Assembly (NCBI GenBank): GCA_000722615.1
Contig: JOKI01000007.1
Span: 1 to 50,682 of the forward strand
DNA from: Pseudorhizobium pelagicum
Lineage (GTDB): Bacteria; Pseudomonadota; Alphaproteobacteria; Rhizobiales; Rhizobiaceae
Reading direction: 5' to 3'
Length of the DNA stretch: 50,682 nt
Position numbers and translations under genes: made by a program. Below, in pieces: positions 9,094-16,717 of the stretch (positions are counted from its first letter, which is position 1; every line of letters begins with the position of its first letter). Under the pieces are notes generated by a model, which searched no databases, had not been told where the DNA came from, and was given only the letters and a program-made list of their open reading frames with translations.

Positions 9094-9303
9094 TCAGGAT
9101 CTTTCGAAGGATGGCTGCCAGCCGCGAGCGAAGCCTCGGCTGGACGTCACCCCCGTCAGCGCCAGTTGCAGCCTCAAGTGCCGGATATCATCCAAGAGGG
9201 TGGTGATCGTCTGCCGGGCGTCGCCATCATGCCAGGCAAGGGCGGCTTCGACTTCGTCAACTGCTTCCTCTTGGGCGGCTTCCTCGTTCGGTAATGCTGA
9301 CAC
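9094..9303 (-). CDS. Small acidic hypothetical protein, first gene of the SRAP operon
   Basis: 69 residues, opening with an acidic Ala/Glu-rich helix (NEEAAQEEAVDEVEAAL) and continuing with DARQTITTLLDDIRHLRLQLAL, then a basic tail SSRGFARGW. I recall similar short proteins in rhizobial genomes but know no function. It is the promoter-proximal gene of the operon, 75 bases downstream of the LexA box. Confidence 0.6.
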   Translation of the reverse strand: MSALPNEEAAQEEAVDEVEAALAWHDGDARQTITTLLDDIRHLRLQLALTGVTSSRGFARGWQPSFERS

Positions 9304-9378
9304 GGGTTCTCCTTCGCGCCGGAGCGCGTTCTTGTTTTGTCGCTTCCAAGTGGAGCGCCGCCGCCATGCGGCTCCGAT

Positions 9379-9393
9379 GTTCTTAATATGTTC
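9379..9393 (-). promoter_or_regulatory. LexA (SOS) box of alphaproteobacterial type
   Basis: GTTC at 9379-9382, seven bases TTAATAT, then GTTC at 9390-9393. Alphaproteobacterial LexA recognises the direct repeat GTTC-N7-GTTC, so the match is exact. It lies 75 bases ahead of the first gene of the SRAP operon. A weaker copy, GTTC-N7-GTcg, sits closer to the gene at 9328-9342. Confidence 0.75.
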
Positions 9394-9448
9394 GCGTTCT
9401 GGCCGGAGTCAATGCGATTTATTAAGCATTTCCTGTTGCAATGGGCGC

Positions 9449-9705
9449 ATGATCAAGCGACCCCGGAAGACTACGAAACCGTTGCTGATCGGAGAGGAAT
9501 TGCCGCTGAAGAGCGGCAAGGTTCGGCGTCATGACCCGAAGCGGCCGGACTCTTCTTCGCCGCTATGCCTGAGAGGATCGCGCCAACACTGGCAAAACCT
9601 GCCGGCAAGCTGCCGCAGTGCGACAAACTTGAGCGCCTCTTGAGCTTCGCCCTGCCTTCGTGTATAGGCCGCGCGATATCGCTTGCGCCGTTAATAATTT
9701 CTTGA
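9449..9705 (+). pseudogene. Possible N-terminal remnant of an ATP-dependent DNA ligase, frameshifted
   Basis: The frame from ATG 9449 begins MIKRPRKTTKPLLIGEELPL and continues KSGKVRRHDPKRP, resembling the N-terminal linker of rhizobial LigD-type ATP-dependent ligases. Around 9550 the similarity jumps to another frame, reading LFFAAMPERIAPTLAKPAGK and ending at TGA 9703-9705. The MPERI-P-LA motif normally precedes the nucleotidyltransferase domain, which is absent. A frameshift plus truncation would explain this. It reads away from the LexA box, so the box may once have served a divergent repair gene. The similarity is from memory and short. Confidence 0.4.
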
Positions 9706-9725
9706 CACACTGAATTTAGCGTGTC
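9704..9725. promoter_or_regulatory. 22-bp imperfect palindrome next to a TTGACA element
   Basis: Arms GACAC (9704-9708) and GTGTC (9721-9725) flank an inner near-palindrome CTGAATTTAG; 18 of 22 positions are self-complementary. It overlaps TTGACA at 9702-9707, a possible -35 box for the small gene at 9782, though no clear -10 follows. A repressor operator is the simplest reading. Confidence 0.35.
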
Positions 9726-9781
9726 GGAGGAACATCGGAGCACGCGTAGCGTTTTAAGCACTCCTAACGATTGGGTTGAAC

Positions 9782-9952
9782 ATGATGAATCACGATAGAG
9801 AACCAGCGGTTCAAGACGCCAAAAATGCGTTGGCACGTGATATTACGCGTTTCAAGACCCTTTATCCAAATGGAGAAGCCAAGCTCAAGGTCGATCCAAC
9901 GAAGCATTTCGCGTATTTGAATTCTGCTGAAATGGTAGCCACTGCATCTTAA
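9782..9952 (+). CDS. Small orphan protein of 56 residues
   Basis: Begins MMNHDREPAVQDAKNALARD and ends NSAEMVATAS; charged, soluble-looking, no cysteine and no membrane segment. A second ATG immediately follows the first, and no strong ribosome site is visible. Support comes from context: a palindrome with TTGACA upstream and a good intrinsic terminator 22 bases downstream make a complete one-gene unit. Base composition is more AT-rich than the core genes. Function unknown. Confidence 0.5.
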   Translation: MMNHDREPAVQDAKNALARDITRFKTLYPNGEAKLKVDPTKHFAYLNSAEMVATAS

Positions 9953-9974
9953 CAGTTAATCGTTTGATCAATGG

Positions 9975-10006
9975 AAGGCACGGTGCTTGACGCTCCGTGC
10001 CTTTTT
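9975..10006 (+). terminator. Intrinsic terminator after the 56-residue ORF
   Basis: A 9-bp perfect stem, AAGGCACGG (9975-9983) with CCGTGCCTT (9995-10003), an 11-base loop and a T-run ending TTTTTG. Confidence 0.8.
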
Positions 10007-10038
10007 GTTATTTCTGGTTCCTCCCTAGGAATCGGTAA

Positions 10039-10626
10039 ATGTTTGATTTTAATCCCGAAGCATTCGACGCGTGGCAGGCCGACTACGACGAGTTCAACTA
10101 CGCCTTTCGCAATTACTGCTTCCTACAGTTCCGTGCATATTCGATCCACGCGGACTTCGTTCCGAACGTCACACGCCAGATCCACGCGATGTGGATTGAA
10201 AGCTGTCAGCGTTGGTTGAACAAAGAGACCGACGCACATACTAGAAAACTCTCCTATCTGAAGAGAGCTAGCCTGCTTCTTCATGCTCTGGTGTCTCTGC
10301 AGTTTATCGGAAATGTTGGCGAGCACGAATACAACGAAGAAGAGAAGGTTATCTTTCGGGGGCCGCCAGAGGCCTACGCATCTTCTCGCCAGGACCTGAT
10401 CGACGCCCGTGAAATAGTATTGGCGTTGGATTTCGTGCTAAACATCATACATTATTTCGAACTCAACCGAATTGACCGTGCTGAGGAGTTCCGACCCAGG
10501 CTGACAGTCGACATGCGGCACGACCTGATCGGCTACCTGTTGTCAGGTCGGGCGGAGGAAAAGGCTATTTACCTCATCTTGAAGGCCCTTTATTTGCGAC
10601 ACAGTTCCGGCGGATCAGCTAACTGA
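10039..10626 (+). CDS. Hypothetical protein, orphan
   Basis: 195 residues, rich in aromatic and charged residues (DFNPEAFDAWQADYDEFNYAF, LQFRAYSIHADFVPN), largely alpha-helical by composition, without signal peptide or membrane segments. The middle has a Leu-rich helix LLLHALVSLQFIG and the end EEKAIYLILKALYLRH. I recognise no family. GC is clearly lower than in the core genes, in line with acquired DNA. It stands alone after an intrinsic terminator. Confidence 0.55.
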   Translation: MFDFNPEAFDAWQADYDEFNYAFRNYCFLQFRAYSIHADFVPNVTRQIHAMWIESCQRWLNKETDAHTRKLSYLKRASLLLHALVSLQFIGNVGEHEYNEEEKVIFRGPPEAYASSRQDLIDAREIVLALDFVLNIIHYFELNRIDRAEEFRPRLTVDMRHDLIGYLLSGRAEEKAIYLILKALYLRHSSGGSAN

Positions 10627-10735
10627 TATCTTAGCTCCTCCTAGCAGAAGGTGCGCCTTATGGGTTTGGTGGCTGTTCCAGGGTTAGATGGCTGAAACAA
10701 CGGCGGACTAAGGCCAGCAAGCGGCCGAACCATCG

Positions 10736-11335
10736 TCAAAGGTCGAATGGATCTGTCGCGCTTTTAACTTGAGGCGAAGGTGCGAAAGGATCACCCCTGG
10801 GCGGGGCGGTCGGTTCCCGGTTGGCCGAGTAGGCTTTTACCGCTTCTTGGCAAGCCAGCATCTCGTCCAATGCTTTGGATGACCCTTTGAGCCGGAGCAT
10901 CGCAACCGACCGGCCCTCGAATGTTGCGCGCATCGTGTGCTTACGAGCGAACTCAGCCGCAAAATTTGTATCAGTTGTTTGGACGTTCAGCCAATTGATG
11001 CCGCTGAGCTCCATTGCTCTCGCGGGAGCGTCCCAAGGCGTCTCTGCGTCGAACGCGATTTGGATTTGATAATCTTTACCAGCTTCCAGCGATTTCCAAT
11101 TCTCATTGCCGAGCGCGATGTAGATGGAGCCTTCCGCGGAGGATAGATTGAAGCCCAGACGCAGGACTGTTCCGTCCTCATAGGCCGTGCTGACGTAACA
11201 AGCGTTTCCTAAGCTGGGGTCCATCAAGACGCTCCACCCGCCAACTTCCTTCCAAGGGATGGACTCAGTGGGTGCGGCCTCGACCGCGATGGTTGAAAGC
11301 ATCCAACCCACCAACAGCATTGTCAGACGCTTCAT
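10736..11335 (-). CDS. Exported protein of unknown function
   Basis: 199 residues when started at the ATG with an AGGGAGG ribosome site (complement of 11342-11349); the open frame extends upstream but that part looks non-coding. Residues 1-21 (MKRLTMLLVGWMLSTIAVEA) form a signal peptide. The mature part, with a WSVLMDPSLGNACYVSTAYEDG segment, resembles small periplasmic proteins of rhizobia that handle an ingested or enzymatic assay-like fold, but I cannot name the family. The tail is Pro/Ser-rich. Divergent from the next gene with a 7-bp palindrome between them. Confidence 0.6.
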   Translation of the reverse strand: MKRLTMLLVGWMLSTIAVEAAPTESIPWKEVGGWSVLMDPSLGNACYVSTAYEDGTVLRLGFNLSSAEGSIYIALGNENWKSLEAGKDYQIQIAFDAETPWDAPARAMELSGINWLNVQTTDTNFAAEFARKHTMRATFEGRSVAMLRLKGSSKALDEMLACQEAVKAYSANREPTAPPRGDPFAPSPQVKSATDPFDL

Positions 11336-11366
11336 GCGGCCCCCTCCCTTGGCTGAAGCGTTATTA

Positions 11367-11384
11367 CTGCACGAATGCGTGCAG
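11367..11384. promoter_or_regulatory. Palindrome between two divergent exported-protein genes
   Basis: CTGCACG and CGTGCAG, a perfect 7-bp inverted repeat around AATG. It lies 32 bases ahead of the minus-strand start and about 177 bases ahead of the plus-strand start. It may be an operator or an RNA hairpin; no terminal T-run follows. Confidence 0.3.
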
Positions 11385-11560
11385 GAGTCGAGAATGCACG
11401 CTAGGCAAACACCTCCCTTGCGAGCGCAAATGACGACCTCGGCGCTAAGGCTGTTCACCGGTGAGGGAAGCCCTCATCCGCAGGTATTAACCCTCAGATC
11501 ATCATCAACTGGAATTTGAGGCTCTTTCTGGCATTAATCCTCTCAGCCTTGGGGGACATG

Positions 11561-11974
11561 ATGAGAGTTTTGATCGCAACAACAGCCGTTATCGTCACGC
11601 TATTGAGCAGCGTGGCCGTCAATGCGCAGTCGATCACCCGGACGCGTGAGCCGCAAGTCATCGACAGCTATACCGCCTATATCGGCCGGGATGATCTTTA
11701 CAATTCCAGCGGAGCTCGCCTGACCAAGCCCTGGCAAATTGTTCGGCAGGACCGTGCAAACTACCATGCTTACGGGATCCAAGACGGTGACGACGAAGGG
11801 GACGCGTTTTTCGCTGATGCGGCCAATCGGCAGCAGCTCGAAGAAATGCTCGCGAACGGTTCCATGTCGCGCGATGCACAGAGCATGATCTTGCGCGGAA
11901 ACTGTTGGGTTAACGTCCAAGTTTATGGCCGCGGCGATAGGGGCAGCTTCATCGAAGTGGAGGTCTGGCGGTAG
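11561..11974 (+). CDS. Exported protein of unknown function
   Basis: 137 residues from the second of two adjacent ATGs, chosen because it gives better spacing to the GGGGG ribosome site at 11551-11555. Residues 1-23 (MRVLIATTAVIVTLLSSVAV then NAQ) form a signal peptide. The mature domain (SYTAYIGRDDLYNSSGARLTKPWQIVRQDRANYHAYG, then FFADAANRQQLEEML and GNCWVNVQVYGRGDRG) has one Cys and a beta-rich C-terminus. No family is recognised. Confidence 0.6.
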   Translation: MRVLIATTAVIVTLLSSVAVNAQSITRTREPQVIDSYTAYIGRDDLYNSSGARLTKPWQIVRQDRANYHAYGIQDGDDEGDAFFADAANRQQLEEMLANGSMSRDAQSMILRGNCWVNVQVYGRGDRGSFIEVEVWR

Positions 11975-12031
11975 GTCTCAACCGGAGTCAGGGAGCGCAC
12001 CTCATCGACCGCCCCAATGGGCTGGCGGTGT

Positions 12032-12415
12032 CTACACCGGCAGATTGTTGCACGGCCCGGAGCGTTGCGTTCCCATGATCTTCCAACTATCGGCAACGCG
12101 CTGCGGCCGGACGCGCACGGCGCGAATGAGCAACTGGCATTGTGCGGACCGTGTGATGGCCGGCGTAACGTGCGTGGCGGGTAGCGTCATGTAGACAGGA
12201 TCCGTCCGAAATACGAACACCTGCCCCTCGCTGACCGGGTAAGCATCTACCGGGAGCATTCCCGTTCGCGCCTGAAATTCGGCCATTGTCGCCCCGTTGT
12301 AGGCCTCAAGGCGAGCGTTCAGGCTCGCATTGACATCGGCCGGATACTCGGCGCCGGTTTGGCAGCCAGCTAGGACGCTCAGCGCCACAACGGATGAAAG
12401 CCGCTGAGTGACCAC
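12032..12415 (-). CDS. Small lipoprotein of unknown function
   Basis: 127 residues from GTG. The open frame runs back through the tRNA gene, which cannot be coding, so the start is placed at the GTG before VTQRLSSVVALSVLAGC, a signal peptide with lipobox LAGC. The mature part (NARLEAYNGATMAEFQARTGMLP, VFVFRTDP, then CQLLIRAVRV and GPCNNLPV) carries two further cysteines. The N-GATM-EF-ARTG stretch resembles small alphaproteobacterial lipoproteins with a bacterial Skp/SmpA-like repeat; this is only an impression. Confidence 0.55.
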   Translation of the reverse strand: MVTQRLSSVVALSVLAGCQTGAEYPADVNASLNARLEAYNGATMAEFQARTGMLPVDAYPVSEGQVFVFRTDPVYMTLPATHVTPAITRSAQCQLLIRAVRVRPQRVADSWKIMGTQRSGPCNNLPV

Positions 12416-12510
12416 AAGGGCGCGTGCTGCCCAGGTGCTGCCCGAAAAATCGAACTGAGGCAGCCGGTGGGCATAAAGCCCGGTTAGCTCATTGTATTTC
12501 TTGGAGAAAA

Positions 12511-12585
12511 TGGAGCGGGTGAAGCGATTCGAACGCTCGACCCCAACCTTGGCAAGGTTGTGCTCTACCCCTGAGCTACACCCGC
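12511..12585 (-). tRNA. tRNA-Gly(GCC)
   Basis: Reading the minus strand from 12585, the acceptor stem GCGGGTG pairs with CACCCGC; the anticodon arm CAACCTTGCCAAGGTTG shows anticodon GCC; the T-arm contains GTTCGAATC; discriminator T and CCA are encoded (12511-12513). The 3' end faces the accessory region on the left, as expected if elements integrate at this tRNA. Confidence 0.95.
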
Positions 12586-12876
12586 TCATAACCGCGATCC
12601 TGGGGTAACGTTGGATCGAGGGCCGACCGTTGTTGCGGCGACGGGCGCTATATGGCTCAAGTGATTTTCGAATGCAACAGGGAAATGAAAGCCGGATGAG
12701 AATTTTCTGGCCGCGGCCGACAATTCCGGGGCATGCTGCCTGGAGATCGTCGCGCTGGCGAATTTTCCATTCTACCACGCCGCACCTCGCGCATCTGCTT
12801 GCGGCAGTGGCCACGGCACGATAAGCCTCCGGTGGCAGCCGATCCTGCCACAGATTCACTTGAACCGCGTGGAATC

Positions 12877-13392
12877 ATGAACGACGTTTCTTCCTCTCCC
12901 AAGACCCCCGAAGAGCTCTATGCGCTCCTCGATGATCTCGGCGTCTCCTATTCGACGCGGACACATGCACCGGTGTTCACCGTGGCCGAATCGGTCGGCC
13001 TGCGCGACGAGATCCCCGGCGGGCACACCAAGAACCTGTTCGTGAAGGACAAGAAGGACAAATATTTCGTCCTGACGGTCGAGGAGAATGCGGCCGTGGA
13101 CCTGAAGACGGTCCACAAGGTGATCGGCGCGGCTAGCCGTGTCTCGTTCGGAAGACCGGAGAAGATGCTGGAGTATCTCGGCGTCGCGCCTGGATCGGTC
13201 ACCGTCTTCGGCGCCATCAACGACACGCGCAATCAGGTCACCTTCGTCCTCGACGAGGACCTGATGCAGAATGACGTCATCAACGGGCATCCTCTGTCCA
13301 ACGATGCCACCACGTCGATCGAACGCAACGATCTCTTACGCTTCCTCGAGGCGACCGGCCATACGCCGCTAGTCTTGAAAGTGACCGACTGA
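12877..13392 (+). CDS. Prolyl-tRNA deacylase, YbaK/ProX family (PrdX-like)
   Basis: 171 residues. Enzymes of this family hydrolyse mischarged aminoacyl-tRNA, typically Ala-tRNA(Pro). The start is the ATG before NDVSSSPKTPEELYALLDDL, since the sequence upstream is not protein-like. Visible family features are the N-terminal helix, the strand THAPVFTVAES, the GGHTKNLFVKDKK segment carrying the key lysine, VDLKTVHKVIGAASRVSFG and the C-terminal SIERNDLLRFLEATGH. It is complete, a stand-alone trans-editing protein without a synthetase domain, and located directly after the tRNA gene. Confidence 0.85.
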   Translation: MNDVSSSPKTPEELYALLDDLGVSYSTRTHAPVFTVAESVGLRDEIPGGHTKNLFVKDKKDKYFVLTVEENAAVDLKTVHKVIGAASRVSFGRPEKMLEYLGVAPGSVTVFGAINDTRNQVTFVLDEDLMQNDVINGHPLSNDATTSIERNDLLRFLEATGHTPLVLKVTD

Positions 13393-13446
13393 CATACAAT
13401 GTTCCCACCCAGGTGAAGCGGTGACGACGAGATCCGGAGACATTTC

Positions 13447-14439
13447 ATGAGCGGCACAGACAATCCTTACGGCGGTGGCTCCTACGGCGGCCAGATGACC
13501 GGCTCAGCGCAGTTCGGCGGCCCGGCAGCACCGGCGCCGGCCCAAGCTTCGACGCCTGCCGGCGGCCTCATCAAGGACACCAGCACGGCTGCGTTCGCTG
13601 CGGACGTCATCGACGAATCGCGCCGGCAGCCGGTTCTGGTCGATTTCTGGGCGCCCTGGTGCGGTCCCTGCAAGCAACTGACGCCTATCCTGGAGCGCGT
13701 GGTCACGGAAGCGCAGGGGCGCGTCAAGCTCGTCAAGCTCAACATCGACGATCACCCGGCCATCCCGGGCCAGATGGGTGTTCAGTCCATACCGGCCGTG
13801 GTTGCCTTCGTCGATGGCCGGCCCGTCGATGGCTTCATGGGAGCGGTGCCGGAAAGTCAGCTTCGCCAGTTCATCGACAAGGTCGCCGGCCCGGCCGGTG
13901 CCGATCAGGCGGCGGAAATCGAAGCGGCGCTCGCCGAGGCGGAAGGTCTGCTTGTGGCGGGCGACGTGCAGGCTGCTGCGCAGCTCTTCGGCGCGGTCTT
14001 GCAGGCGGATCCGGAAAACGCGAAGGCCGCCGCCGGTCTGATGCGGTGCATGATCGAACTGGGCGACGCGGCGCGCGCCTCGCAGATGCTGCAGTCCCTT
14101 CCCGAGGAGATTGCTGCGGATCCCGCCATCCAGGCGGTGGCGCGAAAGCTGCAGCAGTTCGAGGAAGCCCGCAAGCTGGGCGATCCTTCGGCCCTCGAGC
14201 ACGAGCTTTCGCTCAACCCGGACCATCACGAGACGCGCATGAAGCTCGCCAAGATCCGCAATGCCGAAGGCAAGCGCGACGAAGCGGCGGAACATCTCCT
14301 GATGATCATGCGCAAGGACCGCACGTTCGACGACGACGGTGCCCGCCGTCAGCTCTTGGAATTCTTCGAGGCCTGGGGACCGAAGGATCCGGCCACCATC
14401 ACGGCGCGCCGGCGGATGTCCTCGATCCTGTTTGCCTAA
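13447..14439 (+). CDS. cnoX: CnoX-type thioredoxin-TPR protein (YbbN-like)
   Basis: 330 residues. After a Gly/Pro/Ala-rich leader of about 40 residues comes a thioredoxin domain (VLVDFWAPWCGPCKQL, Cys72 and Cys75; later VQSIPAVVAFVDGRPVDGFMGA), then a C-terminal TPR-like helical domain (AEGLLVAGDVQAAAQLFGAVLQADPENAKAA and the NPDHHETRMKLAKI repeat). CnoX is a chaperedoxin that protects proteins from oxidation and passes clients to GroEL. E. coli CnoX lacks a reactive WCGPC pair; this protein retains it, as other alphaproteobacterial forms do, so it may reduce disulfides as well. It is 54 bases after prdX. Confidence 0.85.
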   Translation: MSGTDNPYGGGSYGGQMTGSAQFGGPAAPAPAQASTPAGGLIKDTSTAAFAADVIDESRRQPVLVDFWAPWCGPCKQLTPILERVVTEAQGRVKLVKLNIDDHPAIPGQMGVQSIPAVVAFVDGRPVDGFMGAVPESQLRQFIDKVAGPAGADQAAEIEAALAEAEGLLVAGDVQAAAQLFGAVLQADPENAKAAAGLMRCMIELGDAARASQMLQSLPEEIAADPAIQAVARKLQQFEEARKLGDPSALEHELSLNPDHHETRMKLAKIRNAEGKRDEAAEHLLMIMRKDRTFDDDGARRQLLEFFEAWGPKDPATITARRRMSSILFA

Positions 14440-14541
14440 TAGCGGGCGCCCGAAGGCGGTCTTGCGATCCCCGCAGTCCGCCCCACATTAACTCCACAGA
14501 CGGCGTCTCGCCGCTGCCTGTGGTCCTGGAGGTTGGGCCCC

Positions 14542-15216
14542 ATGATTGTCGGAAATGCAAGATATGTGAAGCGCGAAGACCTGCCGGACACCGTGCGGGT
14601 ATTCCCTCTCACGGGTGCGCTTCTGCTGCCGGGCGGCCAGTTGCCGCTCAACATCTTCGAGCCCCGTTATCTGGCCATGTTCGACGCCGCCCTTGCCGGA
14701 GACCGGCTGATCGGCATCGTCCAGCCGGTGCTGTCGGAACCGACCGGCTCGACTGCGCCCCGCCCTGCCCTCAGCAGCGTCGGCTGCATCGGCCGGATCA
14801 CATCCTTCGCCGAGACGGGGGACGGGCGCTATATCGCGTCGCTGAGCGGCGTCTGCCGTTTCCGCCTGCTTGACGAGACGGGGACCGGCCACCCCTACCG
14901 GAGCTTCAAGATCGCACCGCTTCTTGCCGATCTCTCGGCGGAGGACGACGAAGCCTCCGTCGACCGCGCCGCCCTGCTGCGGGTGTTCCGGGCCTATCTG
15001 GATGCCAACAAGCTGGAGGCCGACTGGGAAAGCGTGGAGCTTGCGGGCAACCGGACGCTGGTCAATTCCCTCTCGATGATGTCGCCCTTCGGGCCGGCGG
15101 AGAAGCAGGCGCTTCTGGAGGCGCCGGACCTCAAGACCCGCGCCGATACGCTGATTGCCATCACCGAGATGCTGCTCGCCCGCGGGGCCGGCGATTCCGA
15201 CACCGTTCTGCAGTAG
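14542..15216 (+). CDS. Lon N-terminal (substrate-binding) domain protein
   Basis: 224 residues consisting only of the LON-N domain: VRVFPLTGALLLPGGQLPLNIFEPRYLAM is diagnostic, followed by IGIVQP, GCIGRITSF and GRYIASLSGVCRF. There is no AAA+ or protease part, so it is a stand-alone LON-N protein of unknown detailed function, possibly a substrate receptor. The ATG 9 bases after CTGGAGG is chosen over an in-frame TTG that touches the ribosome site. The next gene starts 6 bases after its stop. Confidence 0.85.
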   Translation: MIVGNARYVKREDLPDTVRVFPLTGALLLPGGQLPLNIFEPRYLAMFDAALAGDRLIGIVQPVLSEPTGSTAPRPALSSVGCIGRITSFAETGDGRYIASLSGVCRFRLLDETGTGHPYRSFKIAPLLADLSAEDDEASVDRAALLRVFRAYLDANKLEADWESVELAGNRTLVNSLSMMSPFGPAEKQALLEAPDLKTRADTLIAITEMLLARGAGDSDTVLQ

Positions 15217-15222
15217 GTGCCC

Positions 15223-15411
15223 ATGGACGAGCGTATCAGCAAAGTCGACCCGAAACTCCTGGAGCTTCTCGTCTGTCCGCTCACGAAGGCGCGGCTGACA
15301 CTCGACCGCGACACCAACGAGCTGATCTCCGAAAAGGCGCGGCTTGCCTATCCGATCCGCGACGGCGTGCCGATCATGCTGGTCTCGGAAGCCCGCAAGC
15401 TGGAAGGCTGA
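15223..15411 (+). CDS. Trm112 family protein (UPF0434/YcaR-like)
   Basis: 62 residues: [40 protein letters not shown] is the typical one-domain Trm112/YcaR signature, with a single Cys in VCPLTK rather than the full zinc-binding set, as is common in bacterial members. The ATG with AGTAGG ahead is preferred over a GTG six bases upstream. It follows the LON-N gene immediately and likely shares its transcript. The cellular role in bacteria is unclear. Confidence 0.85.
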   Translation: MDERISKVDPKLLELLVCPLTKARLTLDRDTNELISEKARLAYPIRDGVPIMLVSEARKLEG

Positions 15412-15415
15412 CGCC

Positions 15416-16630
15416 TCAGATTGCTTCACCGGCCAGAAGCTTCGGACGATCTTCGCCCGAGATCCCGGCGGCCTGTCCGATCAGATAGGACTTCAGCCCC
15501 GGCATGCGTTCGACGAGGCCCAGCCCGAAATCGCGGGCAACCCGGATCGGCGTCACGTCGTTGGAGAAGAGCCGGTTGAGGACGTCGGTGGTCACTCCCA
15601 TCCGGAAGGTGTCGAAGCGACGCCAGGACTGGTAGCGCTCCAAAACGTTCAGCGCGCCGATGTCGAGGCCGAGGCGATCGGCTTCGACGATGGTTTCGGC
15701 AAGCGCCGCCACATCCTTGAAGCCGAGGTTGAGCCCCTGGCCGGAGATCGGGTGGATGCCGTGGGCGGCGTCGCCTGCCAGCGCCAGGCGCGGAGCGACG
15801 AAGGCGCGCGACAGGGTCAGGCCGAGCGGGAAGGCCTTGCGGCCGCCGACAACGCTGATCTCGCCCAGCTTGTGCCCGAACCGGCGCTGCAGTTCCGCTT
15901 CGAAGACCAGATCGTCCGATGCGACCAGCCGATCGGCATCAGCCGTCCGCTCGGTCCAGACCAGGGATGACCGGTTGCCGGTGAGCGGCAGGATGGCGAA
16001 GGGCCCGGACGGCAGGAAGTGTTCCTCGGCCACGCCATCGTGGGGCCGCGCGTGGGCGACGGTCGTGACGATACCGGACTGGCCGTAGTCCCAGGTCACG
16101 GTCTTGATCCCCGCCATGTCGCGCAGCTTGGACCGTACGCCGTCGCAGGCGACGAGCAGGCGCGTCTCGACCGTCGTGCCGTCCGAGAGGGCCACGGTGG
16201 TGCTGGTGCTCGTGGTGGTGAAGCCGGTGGCCGAGAGGCCGTGGCGAATCGGGATGCCGAGCCGTTCGCAAGCGCCCCGGAGCGCCCGGACCATGGCGAC
16301 GTTCGGGATCATGTGCGCGAAGGGAAGGCCTTCCTCGGCGGCGCCGTCAAAGGTCAGAAACACGGGACGGACCGGGTCGGAGGTCCGCGAATCGGTAACG
16401 ATCATGCGGTTGATCGGCTGGGCCTCGGGCGCGATCTCGTCCCAGACGTTGAGGACCCGCAGCATGCGGGTCGCGGCCGCGATGATCGCGGAGGCGCGCT
16501 CGTCCTTCTCCCAGACATGTCCGGGCGCTGCTTCCAGGATCTCGATCTTCAGGTGCGGCGCCGACTGCTTCACCGCCACGGCGGCCGCCAATCCGACGTA
16601 ACCGCCACCGACAACCAAAATATCCAGCAT
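15416..16630 (-). CDS. UbiH/UbiF/COQ6-family FAD monooxygenase
   Basis: 404 residues from the ATG before LDILVVGGGYVGLAAAVAV; a GGGAG ribosome site stands 9 bases upstream, and the longer frame adds only 12 implausible residues. Family marks are the Rossmann GGGYVG at the N-terminus, the DG motif in VACDGVRSKLRDMAG, and the second FAD motif LALAGDAAHGIHPISGQGLNLGFKD. These enzymes hydroxylate the ring of ubiquinone precursors at the inner membrane; which carbon cannot be decided here (UbiL- or UbiM-like assignments are possible). Convergent with the Trm112 gene, and divergent from tesB. Confidence 0.85.
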   Translation of the reverse strand: MLDILVVGGGYVGLAAAVAVKQSAPHLKIEILEAAPGHVWEKDERASAIIAAATRMLRVLNVWDEIAPEAQPINRMIVTDSRTSDPVRPVFLTFDGAAEEGLPFAHMIPNVAMVRALRGACERLGIPIRHGLSATGFTTTSTSTTVALSDGTTVETRLLVACDGVRSKLRDMAGIKTVTWDYGQSGIVTTVAHARPHDGVAEEHFLPSGPFAILPLTGNRSSLVWTERTADADRLVASDDLVFEAELQRRFGHKLGEISVVGGRKAFPLGLTLSRAFVAPRLALAGDAAHGIHPISGQGLNLGFKDVAALAETIVEADRLGLDIGALNVLERYQSWRRFDTFRMGVTTDVLNRLFSNDVTPIRVARDFGLGLVERMPGLKSYLIGQAAGISGEDRPKLLAGEAI

Positions 16631-16717
16631 TTGCAGGCACTCCCGTGTGACTTGAGAAGTTGACACCGTCCATATAGAGCATCCGGCATCTGCTTCCTAT
16701 TGCCGGAGAACGCCATA

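Noticed and set aside
8053..9294. 413-residue open frame on the plus strand
   Set aside because: It runs antisense over the SRAP operon, whose three genes have recognised or well-spaced frames; the peptide is Arg/Pro/Gly-rich without domain features, a high-GC shadow.
1..12585. Integrase gene or duplicated att core
   Set aside because: No recombinase signature in any frame and no second copy of the tRNA 3' end found by eye, so no attachment site is annotated.
12416..12859. Reading frame of the small lipoprotein extended through the tRNA
   Set aside because: The tRNA-Gly gene occupies 12511-12585, and the lipobox signal peptide marks a later start.
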